DNA from: Leptolyngbyaceae cyanobacterium M33_DOE_097 | GTDB lineage: Bacteria; Cyanobacteriota; Cyanobacteriia; Leptolyngbyales; Leptolyngbyaceae | Direction of reading: 5' to 3' | DNA length: 56,716 nucleotides | Assembly: GCA_015296075.1 (NCBI GenBank) | Contig: DVDV01000113.1 | Coordinates: forward strand, 1 to 56,716 | Shown: positions 50,596-56,716 of the stretch, piece by piece | How the letters are laid out: each line of letters starts with the position of its first letter | How positions within the stretch are numbered: position 1 is the stretch's first letter | Position numbers and translations under genes: made by a program | Notes under the pieces: generated by a model | Seen by the model: only the letters and a program-made list of their open reading frames with translations | What the model was told of the DNA's origin: nothing | Databases searched by the model: none

Positions 50596-53500
50596 ATGGG
50601 AAACAAGACTGTGAATCAGGACAATTGGAATCAGGAGTTCAATGCTGGTTACGCCGGACAACCTTGGTTGATTGAGGAACGGGATGCCTGCGGTGTAGGT
50701 TTCTTGGCAGACCAAAAGGGAAGACGCAGTCATGAATTGATTCGGCAAGCGTTAGGGGCACTGACTTGTGTTGAACACCGGGGTGGCTGCAGCGCCGACC
50801 AAGATTCAGGCGACGGTGCTGGGTTGTTGTCAGCCATTCCCTGGGATCTCTTTTCAGATTGGCTAGCTGAGCAGGGCGTTGCGACATCAGCAGTTGAGCA
50901 TATTGGCGTTGGCATGGCATTTTTGCCGACTCACGCCGAGGCAGCAAGCTCCGTACGCCAAGTCGTTGAGCAAGTTGTCGTAGCAGAAGGCTTGAAGTTG
51001 ATTGGCTGGCGGAGTGTGCCCGTCAAGCCTGAAGTGCTTGGCCCGCAGGCGTTAGAAAACCAGCCTTTGATCGAGCAAGTCTTTGTGCAAGCTGACACAC
51101 TTTCGGGTGATGAGCTAGAGCGTCAGTTATATCTCTTGAGAAAGAGAATCAACAAGGAAGTATCGAACACGATCGCATCAACCCAACTGGATGCAAAACT
51201 GTTTGAGAATTTTTACTTCTGCTCGTTCTCCAGCCGCACGATTGTTTACAAAGGGATGGTGCGGTCTGCGGTGCTGGGCGAGTTTTATCTGGACTTGCAA
51301 CAGCCGACCTTCACCAGTTCATTTGCGGTTTACCATCGCCGCTTTAGCACGAACACCATGCCTCGTTGGCCGCTCGCCCAACCCATGCGCTTGTTAGGTC
51401 ACAACGGCGAAATTAACACGCTATTGGGCAACATTAACTGGATGCTGGCGCGTCAAGCAGATTTAGCACACGAATGTTGGGGCGATCGGGTTGAGATGCT
51501 GAAGCCAACCGTCATCCCAACTAACAGCGACTCTGCCAACCTGGATAATGTTTTTGAGCTACTGGTACATTCCGGACGGACACCTCAAGAAGCCCTGATG
51601 ATTATGGTGCCGGAAGCGTATCAGAACCAGCCTGATTTGCTAAATCATCCCGAAATTGTTGATTTTTATGAATACTACAGCGGCATTCAAGAAGCATGGG
51701 ATGGTCCCGCTCTTCTGGCCTTTAGCGATGGCAAAACGGTAGGTGCCACGCTAGATCGTAATGGTTTGCGTCCGGCCCGCTACGTGATCACCCGTGATGG
51801 TTATGTCATCGTGGCTTCTGAAGCAGGCGTTGTGCCCGTTGCCGAGTCAGACATTGTTGAGAAGGGGCGACTGGGTCCTGGGCAAATGATTCTGGTAAAT
51901 CTGGAAAACCATGAAATCCTCAAGAATTGGGAAATCAAGGAACGCGTCGCGAAAATGCACCCCTATGGCGAGTGGCTCAAGAATCGCCAGACCATTGCGC
52001 CCCAACCCTTCCCCGATGAGCAAACGCGGCTAGATGAGCAGACCGTTTTACGCTATCAGACCGCTTTTGGTTACTCGGCAGAAGATGTCGAGATGATCAT
52101 TGAAGAAATGGCTGCTCAAGGCAAAGAGCCGACCTTCTGCATGGGCGACGACATTCCTTTGGCAATTCTATCTTCGCGTCCACGCTTGCTCTACGATTAC
52201 TTCAAGCAGCGGTTTGCACAGGTAACTAATCCAGCGATCGATCCTCTGCGTGAGAGCCTGGTGATGTCGCTGTCAGTTGCATTGGGCGATCGCGGCAACA
52301 TTCTCAACCCCTGTGCTGACCTGGCGCATTTGTTAAAGCTTGAATCTCCTGTATTAGGTGACGCTGAGCTAGAAACAATTCGTGGGTCAGGCTTTAAGAC
52401 CGCGAATCTATCGACGCTATTTGCCGTTTCTAAGGGGCCAGATGGGTTGCAGGAGGCTGTGAATGACCTGTGCCAAAAGGCTGTTGCGGCAGTTCGTGAT
52501 GGCGTCAAGATTATCGTTTTGAGCGATCGCCTCAACCTGAATGGTGAAGCGGGTGGCATCAGCGCTGATTGCACTTACGTTCCGCCCTTGCTGGCTGTCG
52601 GAGCGGTTCACCACCACCTGATCCGTCAGGGGTTACGCATGAAGGCTTCGCTGGTCGTGGATACGGCTCAGTGTTGGAGTACCCACCACTTTGCCTGTCT
52701 GATTGGGTATGGTGCTAGCGCCGTTTGTCCCTATCTGGCATTGGAAACGGTGCGTCAGTGGTGGTCTGACAACCGCACTCAAAACCTGATGCAGCGCGGT
52801 AAATTGAAGCAAATTTCGGCAACTGCGGCCCAAGCCAACTTCCGCAAGTCGATTGAAGCTGGCTTATTAAAGATTCTCTCTAAGATGGGAATCTCATTGT
52901 TAGCGAGCTATCAAGGCGCTCAGATCTTTGAGGCGATCGGCATCGGTGGAGATTTGCTCAACCTCGGATTTTCTGGCACAGCATCGCGGCTGGGCGGGAT
53001 GAGCATCGCTGAGTTGGCGCAGGAAATTTTATCGATTCACTGCCGCGCCTTCCCTGAGTTGACCGTGAAGAAGCTCGAAAACTATGGCTATGTGAACTAC
53101 CGCCCCGGTGGTGAGTACCACATGAACAGCCCTGAAATGGCGAAGTACCTGCACAAGGCGGTCACGGGCGTTAGTACTGACCACTATGAGTTGTACAAAA
53201 AGTATTTAGAAGAGCGTCCGTTGACCGCATTACGCGACTTGCTTGACCTTAAGAGCGATCGCCCGTCCATTCCCTTAGAAGAAGTGGAGTCAGCAGCAGA
53301 TATCGTTAAGCGATTCTGCACGGGGGGCATGTCACTCGGTGCGTTATCTCGTGAGGCTCACGAAACGCTGGCGATCGCGATGAACCGTCTGGGTGGCAAG
53401 TCAAATTCTGGTGAAGGTGGCGAAGATCCGGTTCGCTTTAACGTGCTGAAAGATGTGGACGCAGCTGGACGTTCTGAGTTGCTGCCACACCTAAAGGGCT

Positions 53501-55269
53501 TAAAGAATGGTGACACCGCTAGCTCTGCCATTAAGCAGATTGCTTCAGGGCGTTTTGGTGTCACACCTGAGTACTTAATGAGTGCGAAGCAGCTTGAGAT
53601 CAAAATTGCTCAAGGGGCAAAACCTGGTGAAGGGGGTCAGTTACCTGGCACTAAGGTTAGCTCTTATATTGCACTGCTGCGTCGTTCGAAGCCGGGAGTG
53701 ACGTTAATTTCGCCACCGCCTCACCATGACATTTACTCAATTGAGGATCTGGCTCAGCTTATTTTTGACCTGCACCAGATCAATCCTCAAGCGCAAGTGT
53801 CGGTGAAACTGGTGGCAGAAGTTGGGATTGGCACGATCGCAGCTGGGGTGGCAAAAGCAAACGCTGATATCATTCAAATTTCGGGACATGATGGCGGCAC
53901 GGGTGCCTCACCGCTCAGCTCGATTAAGCACGCGGGTAGTCCGTGGGAGCTAGGTCTAACCGAAGTTCACCGAGTGTTGATGGAAAATCACCTGCGCGAT
54001 CGCGTGATTTTGCGGGTTGATGGTGGCATCAAGACAGGTTGGGATGTAATTATGGCAGCCCTGATGGGGGGTGAAGAGTTTGGCTTTGGCTCGATCGCGA
54101 TGATTGCGGAGGGCTGCATCATGGCGCGGATCTGTCACACCAACAATTGTCCGGTTGGGGTTGCCAGCCAAAAAGAAGAACTGCGGAAGCGATTCCCCGG
54201 CACACCGGAGCATGTTGTTAACTTCTTCCTGTTCATTGCGGAAGAGGCTCGCACTATCATGGCGAAGTTGGGTTATCGCACGCTGAATGAGTTAATTGGT
54301 CGCGCTGATCTGTTGAAGGTGCGGGAAGGTGTGAAGCTGGCTAAGACTCAGACTTTCAATCTCGATTGCCTGACGAAGTTGCCCGATACCCGTATAGATC
54401 GCTCATGGCTACAACATGAGGAAGTGCATGACAATGGGCCGGTGCTGGATAATGAGATTCTGACAGATGCGGAAGTGCAAGCCGCGATCTCAAATCAGAG
54501 CAGCGTTAGCAAGAGCTACCCCATTGTCAACACGGATCGGACGGTTGGCGCTCGGATTGCGGGGGCGATCGCGAAGCAGTACGGCGATACAGGCTTCGGT
54601 GGTCATCTCACGCTGAACTTCACTGGGGCGGCGGGTCAAAGCTTTGGAGCCTTTAACATTGCTGGTGTGACGCTGCACCTGACAGGTGAATCAAATGATT
54701 ACGTAGGCAAGGGGATTAACGGTGGTGAAATCATCATCGTGCCGCCCAAAGATGTGACTTACGACCCATCCGAGAATGTGATCATCGGTAATACCTGTCT
54801 CTATGGAGCAACGGGTGGCTTCTTGTTTGCCAATGGGCAAGCAGGTGAGCGGTTTGCTGTGCGGAACTCGCTGGGTAAAGCGGTTGTTGAAGGGACGGGC
54901 GACCACTGCTGCGAGTACATGACGGGTGGTGTCGTCGTTGTCTTAGGACGGGCAGGACGCAACGTTGGCGCGGGTATGACGGGCGGCTTGGCTTACTTCT
55001 TAGATGAAGATGGCAGTTTCCCGGCGAAGGTCAATCCTGAGATTGTGAAGATCCAGCGGGTGATTACTGCTGTTGGTGAGCAACAATTGAAGGATTTGAT
55101 CCAGGCGCACGCTGAGAAAACGGGTAGTCAGAAGGCGAAGACGATTCTGGAGAACTGGTCGGAGTATTTGCCGAAGTTTTGGCAGGTCGTTCCACCGTCT
55201 GAGAAGGATTCGCCAGAAGCTAATCCTGATGCGACGAGTGATGCGGATAAGGAGTTAGCTGTTAAGTAG
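50596..55269 (+). CDS. glsF: Ferredoxin-dependent glutamate synthase
   Basis: Makes two glutamates from glutamine and 2-oxoglutarate with reduced ferredoxin. The 1557-residue protein starts with a propeptide of about 31 residues; C32 ([10 protein letters not shown]) is the N-terminal glutaminase nucleophile after processing. The order is glutaminase (to ~430), central domain, FMN-binding synthase domain (~830-1230) and a C-terminal beta-helix. The 3Fe-4S ligands lie in [19 protein letters not shown] (three Cys). The segment [12 protein letters not shown] before the conserved [12 protein letters not shown] belongs to the ferredoxin-type insertion, and no gltD is adjacent, so it is glsF rather than NADPH-type gltB. 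Confidence 0.95.
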   Translation: MGNKTVNQDNWNQEFNAGYAGQPWLIEERDACGVGFLADQKGRRSHELIRQALGALTCVEHRGGCSADQDSGDGAGLLSAIPWDLFSDWLAEQGVATSAVEHIGVGMAFLPTHAEAASSVRQVVEQVVVAEGLKLIGWRSVPVKPEVLGPQALENQPLIEQVFVQADTLSGDELERQLYLLRKRINKEVSNTIASTQLDAKLFENFYFCSFSSRTIVYKGMVRSAVLGEFYLDLQQPTFTSSFAVYHRRFSTNTMPRWPLAQPMRLLGHNGEINTLLGNINWMLARQADLAHECWGDRVEMLKPTVIPTNSDSANLDNVFELLVHSGRTPQEALMIMVPEAYQNQPDLLNHPEIVDFYEYYSGIQEAWDGPALLAFSDGKTVGATLDRNGLRPARYVITRDGYVIVASEAGVVPVAESDIVEKGRLGPGQMILVNLENHEILKNWEIKERVAKMHPYGEWLKNRQTIAPQPFPDEQTRLDEQTVLRYQTAFGYSAEDVEMIIEEMAAQGKEPTFCMGDDIPLAILSSRPRLLYDYFKQRFAQVTNPAIDPLRESLVMSLSVALGDRGNILNPCADLAHLLKLESPVLGDAELETIRGSGFKTANLSTLFAVSKGPDGLQEAVNDLCQKAVAAVRDGVKIIVLSDRLNLNGEAGGISADCTYVPPLLAVGAVHHHLIRQGLRMKASLVVDTAQCWSTHHFACLIGYGASAVCPYLALETVRQWWSDNRTQNLMQRGKLKQISATAAQANFRKSIEAGLLKILSKMGISLLASYQGAQIFEAIGIGGDLLNLGFSGTASRLGGMSIAELAQEILSIHCRAFPELTVKKLENYGYVNYRPGGEYHMNSPEMAKYLHKAVTGVSTDHYELYKKYLEERPLTALRDLLDLKSDRPSIPLEEVESAADIVKRFCTGGMSLGALSREAHETLAIAMNRLGGKSNSGEGGEDPVRFNVLKDVDAAGRSELLPHLKGLKNGDTASSAIKQIASGRFGVTPEYLMSAKQLEIKIAQGAKPGEGGQLPGTKVSSYIALLRRSKPGVTLISPPPHHDIYSIEDLAQLIFDLHQINPQAQVSVKLVAEVGIGTIAAGVAKANADIIQISGHDGGTGASPLSSIKHAGSPWELGLTEVHRVLMENHLRDRVILRVDGGIKTGWDVIMAALMGGEEFGFGSIAMIAEGCIMARICHTNNCPVGVASQKEELRKRFPGTPEHVVNFFLFIAEEARTIMAKLGYRTLNELIGRADLLKVREGVKLAKTQTFNLDCLTKLPDTRIDRSWLQHEEVHDNGPVLDNEILTDAEVQAAISNQSSVSKSYPIVNTDRTVGARIAGAIAKQYGDTGFGGHLTLNFTGAAGQSFGAFNIAGVTLHLTGESNDYVGKGINGGEIIIVPPKDVTYDPSENVIIGNTCLYGATGGFLFANGQAGERFAVRNSLGKAVVEGTGDHCCEYMTGGVVVVLGRAGRNVGAGMTGGLAYFLDEDGSFPAKVNPEIVKIQRVITAVGEQQLKDLIQAHAEKTGSQKAKTILENWSEYLPKFWQVVPPSEKDSPEANPDATSDADKELAVK

Positions 55270-55307
55270 CAAGGGCGATCGCGCTTGTTTTTAACTGCAG
55301 TTTCAAC

Positions 55308-55341
55308 AAGGGGGAGTTTCGGCTTCCCCTTTTGTTTTTTG
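55308..55341 (+). terminator. Rho-independent terminator of glsF
   Basis: A stem of AAGGGG with CCCCTT, extended by weak pairs, around a short loop is followed by TTGTTTTTT. It lies about 40 bases past the stop codon. Confidence 0.8.
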
Positions 55342-55386
55342 AAGTTTAGGTAGGAATGGCAAGGGGGGCTGGATTTGGAAGTTCAT

Positions 55387-55483
55387 CCCCAAGAGTTGCT
55401 GGCTTGGAATGAAATGAGTTGCTCTTGGAGGAAGCCTTTTTGATGGGAGTGAAGCGAAGATTTGGGGGCGGCGGAGCCGCAAG
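55387..55483. repeat. Diverged direct repeat, copy 1
   Basis: This copy begins with CCCCAAGAGTTGCTGGCTTG, contains GAGTGAAGC, and ends with GCGGAGCCGC. It matches copy 2 at 55886-55975 over most of its length with scattered changes and small gaps. Confidence 0.65.
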
Positions 55484-55499
55484 ATCGGGGGACTTCCCC

Positions 55500-55545
55500 C
55501 CGCGCCCCCGCTCGTAGGGGACTCACTCCCCTACAACCCCCGCAA
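55500..55545. repeat. GC-rich hairpin repeat, family A
   Basis: CGCGCCCCCG, then a perfect 8-bp hairpin GTAGGGGA-CTCAC-TCCCCTAC (55514-55534), then AACCCCCGC. It has the same order of elements as the copy at 9595-9632, with different stem bases. Confidence 0.65.
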
Positions 55546-55885
55546 GGTGGTATCGGTGGGTGTTGAATGGTGAGTTAGTCAAATGGTACGGGTCACAGGT
55601 TTGGCACTTTGATCGCTGACAGAGGACACGGGTGAGGTGAGGCGGAGGTTACGAAGCCGATCGCCCTGTCGTTTGCCTGAAGAACTTGGCAGTGTGAATG
55701 ATTCGCGAGAGCGGTCTGATCTTAGAAATCGCTTTCTGTTAGGAGTGCAAGATGTGGTTTAAGCCTGCGCAGCAGGGTTCCTACTCCACCCTTAACTCCT
55801 TTGATCAAACACTCGGACTAGCAACACCTTCCGGAGGGGAGGCGAGGGGAAGCGGTCGTCCCTTCGTGGGGGTTTGGGGGCGACG

Positions 55886-55975
55886 CCCCAAGGATTGCTG
55901 GCTCGGAAAAATAGCTCTTAGAAACAGCCTTTTCTATTAAATTGAGTGAAGCTTTGAGGACAGCGGAGCCGCTAG
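55886..55975. repeat. Diverged direct repeat, copy 2
   Basis: Begins CCCCAAGGATTGCTGGCTCG, contains GAGTGAAGC and ends GCGGAGCCGC. It is about 500 bases from copy 1. The GC-rich stretches around both copies are also related. Confidence 0.65.
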
Positions 55976-56017
55976 ACTGAGAAGCTTCTTGAGCCTTATG
56001 CAGTAAAAAAAGAACCT

Positions 56018-56596
56018 TTAGCGGACAAGATTCGCCGCATCTACACGCTCAACCAAACGCCCGTCTTCCATGTACACGATGCGATCGGCAATATCTAGAA
56101 TTCGGTTGTCGTGCGTCACCAGCAAAATAGTGCAACCTTGCTCCTTGGCAAGTTTTTGCATCATCTCAACAACATCTCGGCCTGATTTTTTATCAAGCGC
56201 AGCGGTGGGTTCGTCTGCCAAAACGATCTTGGGGCGACTCACAAGCGCACGAGCGATCGCAACCCGTTGTTTTTGCCCACCCGATAATTCTTCAGCGTAG
56301 TAATCGACTCGTTGACCTAACCCAACTTCTTCTAAAATCTCAGTCGCTAGCTGATCCATATCTTGCTTGAGGTAATGCTCATGCAACTCCAGGGACATCC
56401 GCACGTTTTGTTTAGCTGTCAAAAAAGACATCAGGTTATGTGCCTGAAAAATATAGCCAATGTTGCGGCGAATCTCCGTTAGTTGTTGTTTACTCGCACC
56501 GCAGATCTCCTGGTCTAAGATTTTTAAGCTCCCTTCTTGCGCCGATCGCAGTCCTCCCATGAGAGTTAGCAGGGTGGTTTTAGCTCGACCATAAGA
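56018..56596 (-). pseudogene. DevA-type ABC transporter ATPase lacking its N-terminus (P-loop damaged)
   Basis: This is the ATPase of a DevBCA-like exporter, which in cyanobacteria moves glycolipids or lipopeptides. The body is well kept: KTTLLTLMGGLRSAQEG, GYIFQAHNL (Q loop), the signature LSGGQKQRVAIARAL, Walker B IVLADEPTAALD and H-loop LLVTHDN. The expected ~45-50 N-terminal residues, including GPSGSG of the P-loop, are missing. Just before the preserved KTT, a good ribosome-binding site and ATG (56596) open a frame that reads MVELKPPC and stops, so the gene looks internally deleted, joining its start to the P-loop lysine codon out of frame. The first in-frame ATG after that is at 56560. 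A sequencing or assembly error is the main alternative. Confidence 0.7.
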
Positions 56597-56605
56597 ATGC
56601 CCTCC

Positions 56606-56716
56606 TAGGAAGAAGATTTTGGAGATGAACGGGTTTGTTGCACGGCTTGTCGTAGTCGTTCTATCAGATGTTCGTTGTCAGGAATTAGGTAATTCCCTGA
56701 AGGGCGACGAATCAGA
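56606..56716 (-). CDS. C-terminal fragment of an upstream gene, cut by the window edge
   Basis: The minus-strand frame runs from the window edge to a TAG at 56606-56608 and reads LIRRPSGNYLIPDNEHLIER followed by LRQAVQQTRSSPKSSS. It is open across all visible codons and stops just before the ribosome-binding site of the broken ABC gene, the spacing expected of an operon. It does not look like the end of DevC. I do not recognise it. Confidence 0.4.

Larger units (their letters stand above)
55270..56017. other. Repeat-rich intergenic region
   Basis: 748 bases without a credible gene; a 62-codon frame at 55752-55940 is built mainly from GC-rich repeat sequence and is rejected. The region contains the glsF terminator, two copies of a diverged ~90-bp direct repeat and at least one GC-rich hairpin repeat. 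Confidence 0.7.

Noticed and set aside
55752-55940. 62-codon plus-strand frame
   Set aside because: It lies across the GC-rich repeats, has no ribosome-binding site of note and no protein-like composition.

Overview
The window is a chromosomal segment from a cyanobacterium. The evidence is the dense scatter of HIP1 octamers (GCGATCGC) in and between genes, and a set of oxygenic-phototroph genes: a Psb34-like photosystem II assembly protein, ferredoxin-type glutamate synthase, CruF/CruG for myxol-glycoside carotenoids, a cyAbrB regulator, a CURT1/CAAD thylakoid protein and a DevA-type ABC ATPase. The mix suggests a Leptolyngbya/Oscillatoria-like lineage, but I cannot fix the genus from sequence alone. 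There is no prophage, CRISPR array, integron or intact insertion sequence. This is core and lineage-core chromosome, not an island.

Layout. 0-10 kb: a rhodanese, HrcA, a GAF-LuxR regulator, a CURT1/CAAD membrane protein, a receiver-GGDEF-EAL protein with eroded catalytic motifs, tRNA-Arg(TCT), two conserved unknowns, and an HTH protein with a long Asp-rich tract. 10-19 kb: a half-size TSUP permease, peptide deformylase, an HtrA-family protease, a 1.1-kb noncoding stretch, a coiled-coil protein with a DUF1232 protein, a small unknown, a large TPR protein, and the 57-codon psb34-like gene. 19-31 kb: a receiver-histidine kinase, a methyltransferase, pgeF, a membrane-anchored coiled-coil protein, dnaX (no intein), rnhA, a PuuE-like deacetylase, a Pit phosphate permease and a photolyase. 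32-40 kb: the cruF-cruG pair, an unusual 840-residue fusion (cNMP-binding fold, eroded sigma-54-activator AAA+, membrane polyferredoxin), a PilB/GspE-like protein with no motor domain, and an Eis-like acetyltransferase. 40-48 kb: cyAbrB followed by an unannotated 34-codon membrane ORF, then on the minus strand the str operon rpsL-rpsG-fusA-tuf-rpsJ, an IscA/HesB-type protein and a cupin. 48-56.7 kb: an AMIN-NAGPA secreted protein, ferredoxin glutamate synthase, a repeat-rich intergenic region, and a DevA-type ATPase that has lost its N-terminus including most of the P-loop.

Functional groupings are modest. The str operon is a true operon. cruF and cruG act in consecutive carotenoid steps. The coiled-coil/DUF1232 pair is probably co-transcribed, as are cyAbrB and the 34-codon ORF. 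Most other neighbours look unrelated. Several clear Rho-independent terminators bound the minus-strand genes, including one whose stem is made of two HIP1 octamers.

The strongest candidates for new biology are the cNMP/AAA+/polyferredoxin fusion (34.5-37.1 kb), the ATPase-less PilB-like protein next to it, the 34-residue membrane peptide behind cyAbrB, the attenuator-like hairpin between rpsL and rpsG, and the deleted P-loop of the DevA-like gene at the right edge.
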